DNA of 41,270 nucleotides from Anaerolineales bacterium (lineage in GTDB: Bacteria > Chloroflexota > Anaerolineae > Anaerolineales > DRMV01), in the NCBI GenBank assembly GCA_027019065.1, contig JALUXH010000199.1, positions 1-41,270 on the forward strand, in the 5' to 3' direction. The notes under the pieces were generated by a model. The model was not told where the DNA came from and ran no database searches. It saw only the letters and a list, made by a program, of their open reading frames with translations. This document shows positions 31,601 through 39,606 of the stretch, piece after piece. The first letter of the stretch is position 1; every line of letters begins with the position of its first letter. A program made the position numbers and the translations under genes.

Positions 31601-34600
31601 GGGTAAGCGGCGGCGAAGTCCAGTTCGCCAATGCGCCGCGGGCGGCCTTCCAGCATCACCTGCGCGGGCAGGCTGGTTTGCGGGAAGGTGATGGCGAGCA
31701 TGGCGCCGGCATCGGCATAGCCGCCGGCGACCTGGGGCTGAAGTTCGCCGCGCTCGGCATTCCACAGCGCCACGAAGCCGGCGTGGGCGTGCTGCAACGC
31801 GCTGAGGGTGCTTTCCATGAGGGTTTGGAGGATGCGGTTGGGGTCCAGCACGCCCAGCTGGCGGCTGAAGGTCAGCAGCAGGTCCACTTCCTGCAGGCGG
31901 CGGGAAGTGTGCGCCAGCAAATCCAGGTTTTGGAGCACGATGCCCACCTGCCGCCCCACGAGGTCAAAGATCATTTCGTCCTGAGCGGTGAAGGAAGGGG
32001 TCGGCATACTGGAAGTCGCCAGCACGATGTGATCTACGGTGGGCGTCTGGCTGCCCTGCTGCTCCACCAGCACAGGGAAGGCGACAAAGCTCTGCGCCTG
32101 CAGCCGCTGCAAAAGGGGTGAGCGCTGCCATTCGGGGGTGCGGTCTATATCGGAAACGACCAGCACCTGTTTCTGGTGGAAGGCTTCGGCCAGGGGGTTG
32201 CGCTGGCCGAGGAGCATATCCAGTTTGAGGGCGGGGGGCAGTTCTCCGAAGGTTTGCAGCAGGCGGACGCCGCCTTCTTCTGTTGCGCCGGGCACAAAGG
32301 GCGTGGGTTCGGCAATGAGCACGTAGTTGAAGCCGAAGCGCTCCATCAACTGGCGGCCGAGGGTTTGCAGCACGGCCGTGTGGCTGGGCTGCCGGTTGAG
32401 CAGGGCGGTGATTTCCAGGCTAATCCGCAGCCGTTCGGCCTGCCGGGCCAGGGCGTAGCGGTCAAGGGTTTGCTGCAGGTCTTTGTGCAGCCAGCGGGGG
32501 ATGTTGTTTTGCGCCTGGCGGGCGGCCGCTTCGGCTTCGGCCACGCGGTCGGTCAGGCGCTGCCGGTCGGTTTCCCATTCATCGGCCAGGTGCTGCACCT
32601 GCAGCAGCCAGGCCGCGGTGGCGGCAAACAGGCGCAGGATGTCTTGGGCGGGGGCATCGGGGCGGCGGGCGTCGCTGGGGGCATCAAGGTAGAGCAGCCC
32701 CAGCGGCTCGCCCTGGGTGGTACGCAGGGGGGCCAGCAGCAGGTCGCGCGGGTGCCAGGTGCGCGCGTCGGCGTGAGCGGGCATCGGGCGGGAAATTTCA
32801 GGCAGCGCCAGGCTGGCAGGCAGCCGGGGGCGTTCTTCCTGGGGAATGAAATACACACCGTGCTGTTGAAAACGGTCTTCCAGCAGCAGGCTGAGGTCAT
32901 CCCACCGGATGGGCTGCAGGGTTTCCATGCCCACCGAAGCCACCGGCTGCAAATGGCCGTTCTCGTCCAGGCGGGTCAGCAGCACGGCGTCGAAGCCCAG
33001 GGCTTCGCGCACCAGGGTTACAAAGGCCTCCACGGCCTCGCGCGGGGCCTCAAGGGGATGGGCTTTTTGCAAATAGCGTTGCAGCAGGTGCAGGGCGCGC
33101 ACCTGCCGTTGAAGGGCGACGTTTTCCTGAAAGAGGTTTTGGGCGTGCCGGGCGCTGCCCACGGCCAGGGCAATGTGTTGCGCCAGAAGGCGGGCGAATT
33201 GCTGCCGCGCGCCGCTGAAATGGTTGGGGTGGCGGCTGTGCAGATGGATCACGCCGACGAGGGTGTTTTGATAGCGCAGGGGCAAAGCAAGGGATGCCCG
33301 CACGCCTTCATGGGGCTGGGGGTAAGCCGCCACGCGGTAGTCGGCCACCTGCTCCGGGGTGCCGTGTTCCAGGGCGGCGTGGTCCAGGGGGTGAAAATGG
33401 AATTCGCAGGGCCCGCCGGTGTGGTGCAGCACCTTCCAGCCCCCGTTGGCACCGGCAGCCACCAGCATGGTTTGGCCGCAGTCGGCTTCGGTCAGCGCCA
33501 CCATTTGCTCATGTGCATAGGCCAGCAGTTGTTCTAACGACGAAAAAGCCGCCAGTTCCCGGCTGAGGCGGGTGAGGGTGCTCAGTTCCTGCACCTGGGT
33601 GCGCAGGGCTGCGTCGCTGCGGCCGAGCAGGCGCTGGCGCTCCACGCCGATGGCCATTTGGGCGGCGGTGGCGGCGGCCAGCTGCAGGTCGTTGCGGTCA
33701 AAATGGCCGGTTTGCGGGTGGCCGAGCAAAATTTCGCCCATGTTCTCGCCGTGCGCCTGCAGGGGCACCACAATGGCCGAGCGCACATCGCCCAAAGCCC
33801 GCAGCAGGGGGCGGTACGCGGCAATCACCCGCCGGTCGGTGGTCAGGTCGGCGGAAAGGAAAGGCCGCCCGGAACGGGTCACGGTGAGCGGGAAATCGGG
33901 GGCATTGGAAGGGATGGTGCCAATGGCGCGGGCTTTTTCGGGCGAAATGCCAAACAGGGAAGGTTCATGGGGGGCCAGTTGCGTTTGGTGTTCGTCCAGC
34001 AGCAACACGGCGGCGTAGCGGGCATCGACCAGGCGAGCCAGTTCCACCAGCGAGAATTTGAACAGTTCATCCAGGGTGGCAGGCGAAGCGGTCAGGCTGG
34101 CAATGCGGCGGAGGGCTTCCGCGCGGCGGGCGCGCTGGCGGGCTTCCTGGAAGAGCACCGCGTTTTCCAGCAGGGGGGCCACCTGGGCGGCAATCAGCGT
34201 GAGCACTTGCAGGTCGTCGTCGCCAAAGGGGCTGCCATCGGGCTTGTTGGCCGCCTGCAAGAAGCCGAGGAAGCGCTCGCCCGTGGTCAGAGGATAGAGC
34301 ACACTGGCATGAACGCCCGCCGTGCGGTTGAGTTCATCCAGGCCGAGGGTTTGCCAGCGGGCATCGGCGGCGGCTTCTTCTGTGGTCAGGGGTTCACCGG
34401 CCAGCAGCAGGGCTTCGGCTTCGCTGCCTGCCGGAATGCGCGTCTGGTAGGCGGCCACAAAACCCTCGGGAAGGCCGACAAACGGCCATTGCGCCGCCAG
34501 GGTGCGGTGGACTTCGTCGTAAAGCAGGAAGCCCAGCATTTCGGCCGGAAGGAGGGGACGGATGTTTTCCAGAATGCGTCCGACCAGTTCCTCAACCTGC

Positions 34601-35643
34601 CGCGCGCCGCCCACCGAGCGGGCAATTCCGGCCAGGCTGCGGAGTTCTTCCAGACGGCGGCGGGTTTCGCTGAACAGGCGGGCGTTGTGCAGCGCCAGCG
34701 CCACTTCCCGCCCGATGAGCGCCAGAAATTCCAGATCCGAGCGGCTGTACGCGGCGGGCGAGAACAAGGCCACTTCCAGCGTGCCCACCATTTCTTCGCC
34801 CACTTTGAGGGGCACGCCCATATAGGCGCGCAGCGGGTGGCGGCGGCGGTCCACCGCCGGCGGCACGGGGGTGTACCGGTCAATATCGTCCAGCAAAAGC
34901 GGCTGCTGCCGGCCGACCAGATAGCCGGTCAGGCCTTCATCGGGGGCGTAACGGGCAGGGGCAGGGACGGCTTCCACCCCCCGGCCGGTCGCCATGTAGC
35001 GGTGAGGCACCAGCCCCTGGTGGCGTTCATCCCAAAGGGTAATTTCCAACACATCGGAAGGCAGCAGGCGGTCCACGGCCTCGGCCACGGCCCGAATGGC
35101 TTCTTCCAGGTCAAGGCGGCTGCCGATTTGCTCGCCCAGTTCCAGCAAAACTTTCAGGGCTTCGGAAGGCGGTGCGCCTTGCGCCGTCTGTTCGCCGGCG
35201 GCTGCCATCAGGCGCGCCGGCCGCAGCGTGACGACCAGCGCCACGCCTTCGGGGGAAGGCACGGCAAACGAGGCGCCTTCCAGGGCGCGGGTGCTCAGGG
35301 TGAGCCGTGCGCGGCCCGGGGCCGCGGAAAGGCGGATGAATTCGTCGGAAGGGCGGATGCGCTGGGCAAGGAACTCCAGGGAAGGCTGGTCTTCGGGCAA
35401 AAGGCCAAACCATTCGCGGGCGCGGGCGTTGAGATAACCCACCCGACCGCCGGCCAGCACAACCACTACGGCGTCTTCGTCGTTTTGGAGGTGGGCAAAG
35501 GTGGCATCTGCAGGTAATGCAAGGGGCATGGCGCCGCGCGTCACGGCTTCCCCCAGCTGCGTCATGGTACGGGCAACGAGCCACAGGCCCGCGCCGATAA
35601 GGGTCAGCGTAATGCCTAACGCAACGGCTTCGGTTCCAAACAT
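28642..35643 (-). CDS. Giant membrane histidine kinase with about ten GAF domains
   Basis: The protein has 2333 residues. A single N-terminal membrane segment (about 7-25) is followed by a PAS-like region (50-140). About ten GAF domains come next, between about 162 and 1950, each near 180 residues. They are joined by helices with the recurring LFxExRRRxEEL / L..ISREL type of linker. A second PAS (about 1965-2085) reads ILEAIADGVLVTDRKGVITLFN. HisKA has the phospho-acceptor H2103 in SHELRTP. The ATPase domain has the N box NLVENAYRYTP, G1 DTGIGIP and G2 GTGLGLS. GAF domains bind small ligands or mediate dimers; no bilin cysteine was identified. Coding is continuous with no frameshift. It sits between two response regulator genes. 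The domain count is by eye. Confidence 0.93.
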   Translation of the reverse strand: MFGTEAVALGITLTLIGAGLWLVARTMTQLGEAVTRGAMPLALPADATFAHLQNDEDAVVVVLAGGRVGYLNARAREWFGLLPEDQPSLEFLAQRIRPSDEFIRLSAAPGRARLTLSTRALEGASFAVPSPEGVALVVTLRPARLMAAAGEQTAQGAPPSEALKVLLELGEQIGSRLDLEEAIRAVAEAVDRLLPSDVLEITLWDERHQGLVPHRYMATGRGVEAVPAPARYAPDEGLTGYLVGRQQPLLLDDIDRYTPVPPAVDRRRHPLRAYMGVPLKVGEEMVGTLEVALFSPAAYSRSDLEFLALIGREVALALHNARLFSETRRRLEELRSLAGIARSVGGARQVEELVGRILENIRPLLPAEMLGFLLYDEVHRTLAAQWPFVGLPEGFVAAYQTRIPAGSEAEALLLAGEPLTTEEAAADARWQTLGLDELNRTAGVHASVLYPLTTGERFLGFLQAANKPDGSPFGDDDLQVLTLIAAQVAPLLENAVLFQEARQRARRAEALRRIASLTASPATLDELFKFSLVELARLVDARYAAVLLLDEHQTQLAPHEPSLFGISPEKARAIGTIPSNAPDFPLTVTRSGRPFLSADLTTDRRVIAAYRPLLRALGDVRSAIVVPLQAHGENMGEILLGHPQTGHFDRNDLQLAAATAAQMAIGVERQRLLGRSDAALRTQVQELSTLTRLSRELAAFSSLEQLLAYAHEQMVALTEADCGQTMLVAAGANGGWKVLHHTGGPCEFHFHPLDHAALEHGTPEQVADYRVAAYPQPHEGVRASLALPLRYQNTLVGVIHLHSRHPNHFSGARQQFARLLAQHIALAVGSARHAQNLFQENVALQRQVRALHLLQRYLQKAHPLEAPREAVEAFVTLVREALGFDAVLLTRLDENGHLQPVASVGMETLQPIRWDDLSLLLEDRFQQHGVYFIPQEERPRLPASLALPEISRPMPAHADARTWHPRDLLLAPLRTTQGEPLGLLYLDAPSDARRPDAPAQDILRLFAATAAWLLQVQHLADEWETDRQRLTDRVAEAEAAARQAQNNIPRWLHKDLQQTLDRYALARQAERLRISLEITALLNRQPSHTAVLQTLGRQLMERFGFNYVLIAEPTPFVPGATEEGGVRLLQTFGELPPALKLDMLLGQRNPLAEAFHQKQVLVVSDIDRTPEWQRSPLLQRLQAQSFVAFPVLVEQQGSQTPTVDHIVLATSSMPTPSFTAQDEMIFDLVGRQVGIVLQNLDLLAHTSRRLQEVDLLLTFSRQLGVLDPNRILQTLMESTLSALQHAHAGFVALWNAERGELQPQVAGGYADAGAMLAITFPQTSLPAQVMLEGRPRRIGELDFAAAYPLASDALTAYRRATADRIPVSSMMVPIRAGERPLGVIVLDNFNTTAAFTREDQSLVVSLAGQTALTLENARLLRTAERRASQLHALAGASSGLVARSLSLEEVETSLLEHLAAVLPYDGGTLWLREGNRLQVRDARGFPNAEELLGITIAVEDSRLFQEMLDSGQALVVEDTHADDRFPAPEAVPNRSWLGLPLRFKDEVLGVIALEKQEPGFFTRDWVETAETFAGQAAAALGNARLYEEVRRHAEELDHRTRRLALVYEVTAELSASLDPAYIAEYTTRRLHEALGNRAVSFVLLEDETPTLLATAPAPKEQPLPQTLPFAPVFAHLAESLGVLADADVHTEPLLQPLEAFLAARAPKVTVVPLPAGQTLFGTLFIHLPEKASLTGDEIELVQTLAKQAAVALQNARLYAASRRFTEELEARVADRTRRLQQEHHRAQTLLRIITELSASLDLDQVLNRTLDLLNDALSAEQSSILLKRPDAPTLFLRAGRGYAEQPPLGGRPTDISATDSFAGWIIAHNQAVLVPDLQKDPRWRKKDHGLPISHRSVIGVPLVVAQDVLGALLLFHSQPHHFTDYHLDLASATARQVAVAINNAELFNLIREQAERLGGLLRQQEVEASRARAILEAIADGVLVTDRKGVITLFNSSAERILGLPAGQALNRPLEHFVGLFGREGRQWMETIHHWSAEPEGYRDQEVAYEERLELEDGRVVSVHLAPVFYRKDFLGTVSVFRDITHQVEVDRLKSEFVATVSHELRTPMTAIKGYVDILLMGAAGPLTDQQQKFLETVKSNTERLNLLVGDLLDISRIEAGRISLALEAVDLAALLQEVVAEQARVAKEEGRSMTFSAEIPADLPPVYGDRERVRQIAENLVENAYRYTPEGGRVVVRARRAGDAVQVDVQDTGIGIPPEEQPRVFERFYRGENPLVMASAGTGLGLSIVRTLVEMHGGRIWLESSGVPGEGSTFSFTLPVLPPELEDSAGEA

Positions 35644-35670
35644 TGCCTTCCCCTTGTGAGGGGTGAAAGG

Positions 35671-36567
35671 TCAGTTTTCGGTGGGCGTGTCTTTGCGGCG
35701 GGCTTCCGCAGCCAGTTCGGTGATTTCCCGAATGTCGGCGAACTGGTACTGAGAAGGTGAAACGATGCCCATGGAAAGGGTCATCAGGGGCACCTGGCGG
35801 GGGGCGCCGTCTTCTTCCACGGTGATGTAGCCCTGTTCACGGTCCATGAAGTTGTAATGGCTTTTGACTTCATCGGCAAAGCGCTCTTTCAGGCGGGCGC
35901 GGATGGCCGGCGCGGCTTCTTCGGTGGTGATGACCACAAAGTTTTCGTCGCCCGGGTGGCCGATAAAGTCTTCCGGCGTGCCGAGTTCGTCAACCACTTC
36001 ATTGAGCAGCATGGCGGTGAAGCGGAGGACGTCGTTGGCCGCCACGAAGCCGTACACTTCCCGGAAGGCGTCGTAGTAGTTGATACGGATATCCATCAGC
36101 GCCCAGCCGTCGGTGCGGATGATGCGGCGCAGTTGCTCTTCAATCAGCCGCCCGGCAGGAAGGCCGGAGCGCGGGTCGGTGAGGCTTTCCCGTTCGGCGC
36201 GGCGGATGGCGTTTTGCACCCGCAGGCGCAGTTCTTCAATGTCAAAGGGCTTGGTGATGTAGTCGTCCGCGCCGAGTTCCAGCCCCTGCAGGCGGTCGCT
36301 GCGCTCGTCTTTCTGGGTGAGGAAGATGACCGGGATATGGCTGGTGCGGATGCTGGTGCGGAGGCGGCGGCACACTTCGTAGCCGTCAATATCCGGCAGC
36401 ATGATATCCAGCACAATCAAGTGCGGCATACTCTGGCGCGTTTTCTCCAGGGCGTCAGAGCCGCGGGGGGCGAGTTCCACCTCGTAGCCCTGGCTGGAGA
36501 AGTAGATCTGGAGCATGTTGGCGATGTCCAAATCGTCTTCCACCACTAAAATGCGAGCCTTGCTCAT
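35671..36567 (-). CDS. Response regulator with degenerate GGDEF domain
   Basis: The protein has 298 residues from ATG 36567 (GGGAGG site). The receiver domain (1-122) has VVEDD, phospho-acceptor D54 in IVLDIMLPD, and K107 in ITKPFDI. The second domain follows the diguanylate cyclase layout: LTDPRSGLPAGRLIEEQL, DIRINYYDAFREVYGFVAANDVLRF. The signature loop, however, reads PGDENF (205-210) in place of GG[D/E]EF. Loss of the first glycine and the final E-F pair suggests no cyclase activity. It may bind nucleotide or act by contact. It precedes the giant kinase by 27 bases and is its probable second partner. Confidence 0.88.
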   Translation of the reverse strand: MSKARILVVEDDLDIANMLQIYFSSQGYEVELAPRGSDALEKTRQSMPHLIVLDIMLPDIDGYEVCRRLRTSIRTSHIPVIFLTQKDERSDRLQGLELGADDYITKPFDIEELRLRVQNAIRRAERESLTDPRSGLPAGRLIEEQLRRIIRTDGWALMDIRINYYDAFREVYGFVAANDVLRFTAMLLNEVVDELGTPEDFIGHPGDENFVVITTEEAAPAIRARLKERFADEVKSHYNFMDREQGYITVEEDGAPRQVPLMTLSMGIVSPSQYQFADIREITELAAEARRKDTPTEN

Positions 36568-36570
36568 AGC

Positions 36571-37671
36571 CTACCTCCCTGCTCGCGACGCCCGCCGTTT
36601 CTGGGCTGCGGCGCGCACCCGAGCGATGTGTTCGGCGGTGACCGGTTTTTCGAACGACCGGAAACCGCTCAGGCGAAAACCGTGCTTGCCTGCAATGCGG
36701 GTAATTTCTTCCACCTGGGCAAGGGAAATCTCTTTGCCGACGGTGTAGTCTTCAAAACGTCCTTCCAGGGCCAGGGCCATCGTTTCGGCCATGCAGGCAT
36801 ACGCCTTGCCGGGCGGGAAACCGAAATCAAAGTGGAAATCGACCGGCCCGGGCACCTCCACCATGCCGCCGTCAATGACCAGGACGTCGTCGCGCGCGGC
36901 AGCCACCTGGGCGGAAACGTCGCGCGGCCGGGCGACGTCGCAAACCACGCTGCCGGGCTGCAGGTGTTCGGGGGCAATCACGGCATCCAAGGCGCTGGTC
37001 ACGGTCAGGATTAACTGGGCGTGGCGCAGGTCGCGCATCTCGGTGCTGACGCGCAAGCGCGCCCGGCCGCCGTCGGCGGCAATGCGTTCCCGCACGGCTT
37101 CCAGGGGGGCACGGTGCCGTCCCATTAAGTATACCTCACCCGCGCGGCGGGCAATCAGGGTCGCGGCAACCCGTCCAATGGCGCCGGAAGCCCCCACCAC
37201 GGCTGCGGTGGCTTCCGCCGGGGGGATGGCCATCAGGCGGGCGGCTTCCCAAACGGCGTCCACGGCAATGGCTACGGTGTAGGAATCGCCGGTGGTGACG
37301 GGCACGTCCAGCGCCCGCGCCACCGTGGCCCCGGCATCGCCCACCACCGAGGTGAATGCCCCCAACCCTAAAATTTTGGCGCCCAGCCGCTCGGCCAGGC
37401 GTCCGGTCTGGATGATTTTCCGGTACACCATCCGCTCGGGCAGTTCCAGCATCCGCCGCGGGGTGTAGGGGCAGGCAATGAACCAGCCTTTGATTTCTTT
37501 GCCGGTGGCCTGAGAAACGATGCCTGTAATTTCGGAAATGTAAACCGGCGGGAAGAAAGTGGAAAAAAAGTCAATTTGCCGCTCGGTGAGGATGCGCCCC
37601 AAAAGTGGGAACTTGCGGCTGACATCGCGTTTGGGGTCAATGGGGTGAATGATAAAAGCAAAAGTATCCAT
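36571..37671 (-). CDS. Acyl-ACP reductase-like (AAR family) Rossmann oxidoreductase
   Basis: The protein has 366 residues. The middle shows LGLGAFTSVVGDAG, then VTTGDSYTVA, and a Rossmann nucleotide loop VVGASGAIGRVAATL. The C-terminus has AYACMAETMALALEGRF and a VEEITRIAGKHGF helix. These blocks follow cyanobacterial long-chain acyl-[acyl-carrier-protein] reductase, including a cysteine (C293) at the place of the thioester-forming residue. Known: AAR reduces acyl-ACP to a fatty aldehyde with NADPH. Inferred: this enzyme does the same or a related reduction. No aldehyde-deformylating oxygenase is nearby. It ends 3 bases before the response regulator start, so a metabolic enzyme is transcribed with signalling proteins. 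No Shine-Dalgarno site was seen. Confidence 0.75.
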   Translation of the reverse strand: MDTFAFIIHPIDPKRDVSRKFPLLGRILTERQIDFFSTFFPPVYISEITGIVSQATGKEIKGWFIACPYTPRRMLELPERMVYRKIIQTGRLAERLGAKILGLGAFTSVVGDAGATVARALDVPVTTGDSYTVAIAVDAVWEAARLMAIPPAEATAAVVGASGAIGRVAATLIARRAGEVYLMGRHRAPLEAVRERIAADGGRARLRVSTEMRDLRHAQLILTVTSALDAVIAPEHLQPGSVVCDVARPRDVSAQVAAARDDVLVIDGGMVEVPGPVDFHFDFGFPPGKAYACMAETMALALEGRFEDYTVGKEISLAQVEEITRIAGKHGFRLSGFRSFEKPVTAEHIARVRAAAQKRRASRAGR

Positions 37672-37737
37672 AAGCGCGGCGCTGCAAGGGTGATGGTCTG
37701 GTGGAGGGGGCCGTCGGGGCCGGAAGGCTGCGCGGGG

Positions 37738-39021
37738 CTACCAGGAATGCGAACTTTGTTCGCCCGGGCGGGGGTAAAGGCGGGGATGGCGGTGCCCACC
37801 GCGAAGGTGGTGGTGGTCGCTTTCCTCGTAAGGGACGTCTTTCATAATGACCCGCCGTTCGGGCGAGGCCGCCAAAACGACATCCGATTCAATCATGCGG
37901 GCGGGGTAAATGACCAGCCCCGAGCCCAGGCGGCAGTTGTGACCCACACAGCCGCCGAGCACCGGGCGGTTGGCGTCGCGCAGCAGGCCGTGGCCGTCGC
38001 GGGCTTTGATGGGGGCGGAAATCAGGTTGAAATCGGTAAAGGTGGTCCCCGCGCCGATAAAAGTGTTGCGCCCTACCACGCACATTTGCAGGCAGGTGTT
38101 TTGGGCCACCATGCTGTTGTCCATCAGCGTGGTCATGAAAAGGGCGGCGCGAAAGGGCAGGAAGGCGCCGTCGCCGACGACCGAGAGCAGCAGCTGGCAG
38201 CCCTGGGAAATGTTGACGTTATCGCCGATGATGCAGTTATCTACCACGGCGCCCGCGCCGATGGTGACGTTATCGCCGATGAGGGTGGGCCCGTGGATGA
38301 CGGCGGTGGGGTCGATCACGGCGTTGCGCCCCACAACCACCAGCGGCGAAGCCGAGAGCACCTGCTTCCCTTCGTACATGGCTTTGGCGAGCACACGCAG
38401 TTTGAAGAACGGGTCGCGGTTGAGGCGGGCTTCAAAGCGCGCCCCGCGGGCAAAAACGCCGAAGACCACATCGGCAATAAAAATGTGTACCCAACTGTCA
38501 ATGGCCAGCAGCGCCCGCAGCGGCACCTGGAACACCAGGTCGCCCTGCTCGGTGGCCATATAAGTCGGGACGTGGTAATAGCCGATTTCCCGCGCCTGCA
38601 GGTCGATGACCAGCGGCTCCGGCGTTTCATCGGTGGCGGTGCCGTGGGGGTAGTACCACAGGTCGGCAAGGTAAAGGTCGCCCTGAGGCGTGTATGAGAC
38701 GGAAAGGGGCAGGGCGTGTTCGCGGAAGGCCGGGTCATCGGCCGCCAAAGCGGCCTGCACCGGGCGGCCGCGCTTGCGGGCGGCTTCCAGGAAAGCCCGG
38801 ATGTAGAATTCGTCAAAGAAAAGGTTGTCGCGATAAACAATGGCTTCTTCGCGCACCGGCGGCAGGCGGCGGCCGGCGCGGATCTCAATTTCCCGCTCCA
38901 CGTAGGGCGTCAGCACATCGCGCTGGGCCAGCCAGAGCGGCTTGTTGTGAATTCGCAAGTCGCGTGCCGGTTCGTTGAAGGGCGGGATATGCCGGTCGTC
39001 GCGCAGAATGATTTTGAGCAT
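37738..39021 (-). CDS. Left-handed beta-helix (hexapeptide repeat) protein
   Basis: The protein has 427 residues from ATG 39021. The N-terminal 220 residues have no clear family; they include PFNEPARDLRIHNKPLWLAQRDVL and LYLADLWYYPHGTATDE. From about 225 hexapeptide repeats form a left-handed beta helix: VVVGRNAVIDPTAVIHGPTLIG, then NVTIGAGAVVDNCIIGDNVNI, and later VVGRNTFIGAGTTF. Such helices are found in sugar-nucleotide acyl- or nucleotidyltransferases. The tail is His/Arg-rich (HHHLRGGHRHPR). No catalytic residue can be assigned with confidence. It lies 66 bases before the reductase gene and 28 bases after the small unknown gene. Confidence 0.72.
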   Translation of the reverse strand: MLKIILRDDRHIPPFNEPARDLRIHNKPLWLAQRDVLTPYVEREIEIRAGRRLPPVREEAIVYRDNLFFDEFYIRAFLEAARKRGRPVQAALAADDPAFREHALPLSVSYTPQGDLYLADLWYYPHGTATDETPEPLVIDLQAREIGYYHVPTYMATEQGDLVFQVPLRALLAIDSWVHIFIADVVFGVFARGARFEARLNRDPFFKLRVLAKAMYEGKQVLSASPLVVVGRNAVIDPTAVIHGPTLIGDNVTIGAGAVVDNCIIGDNVNISQGCQLLLSVVGDGAFLPFRAALFMTTLMDNSMVAQNTCLQMCVVGRNTFIGAGTTFTDFNLISAPIKARDGHGLLRDANRPVLGGCVGHNCRLGSGLVIYPARMIESDVVLAASPERRVIMKDVPYEESDHHHLRGGHRHPRLYPRPGEQSSHSW

Positions 39022-39048
39022 GGGCTGTCGGAAGCGCGCCCGGGCGCT

Positions 39049-39606
39049 TCAGTGCAGGGGGTGCTGCGGAATGTAGAGCGCGGCCGGGAAATCGTCGGCG
39101 GGGCGCACGGCAAACCATCGCCCGCCGCTCAGCCAGTAGAGCATTTCTTGCAGATAGCCTTCCCACGGGGTGCAGCGGAAGGCTTGCGCGGGGTGGGCGG
39201 GTGCGAAGGGGCAGCGCTGCGAATGCCAGAGCATGGCGCGGGGCAGGGTTTCTATCTGGACGGCCAGGCCGAACCACGCGGAGGTCAGCGCTGCGAGGTG
39301 GTGCAGCCCGGTGGCCATTTTGCGGGGCCACGGCAGGAAACGAAACGCCGCGGCCTGGAAGATGCTTTCTTCGGCAAGATGGGGAATCATCTGGCGGGCA
39401 AAGGCGCGGCCAATCCGCAGCCCTATGCCCAGCCCGGCCGCCTCGCCGTAATGCGCGCACAGGGCGGGCAGCAGGGTTTCCCACGGGCGCAGCGGGGTTT
39501 CCGCCTGGGGCAGGAAATCTGCCGGCCCGAGAATTTCGCGCACGGCTTCCTGCCATGCCCTGGCAACATGCACATCCACAACCGCTGCTGCCGGCGAGAA
39601 AATCAT
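39049..39606 (-). CDS. Protein of unknown function
   Basis: The protein has 185 residues from ATG 39606, which overlaps the preceding hydrolase stop by 4 bases (ATGA). It is mainly helical with VARAWQEAVREILG, LGIGLRIGRAFARQM and an aromatic stretch near the end (WEGYLQEMLYWLSGGRWFAV). The C-terminal part faintly resembles V4R-type hydrocarbon-binding domains, but the cysteines of that family are not in place and I do not claim membership. No signal peptide or membrane helix is seen. Translational coupling suggests it works with the hydrolase. Confidence 0.65.
   Translation of the reverse strand: MIFSPAAAVVDVHVARAWQEAVREILGPADFLPQAETPLRPWETLLPALCAHYGEAAGLGIGLRIGRAFARQMIPHLAEESIFQAAAFRFLPWPRKMATGLHHLAALTSAWFGLAVQIETLPRAMLWHSQRCPFAPAHPAQAFRCTPWEGYLQEMLYWLSGGRWFAVRPADDFPAALYIPQHPLH

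Noticed and set aside
39049-39606. Assignment of the small unknown protein to the V4R hydrocarbon-binding family
   Set aside because: Only the aromatic C-terminal pattern is similar and the conserved cysteines are missing.
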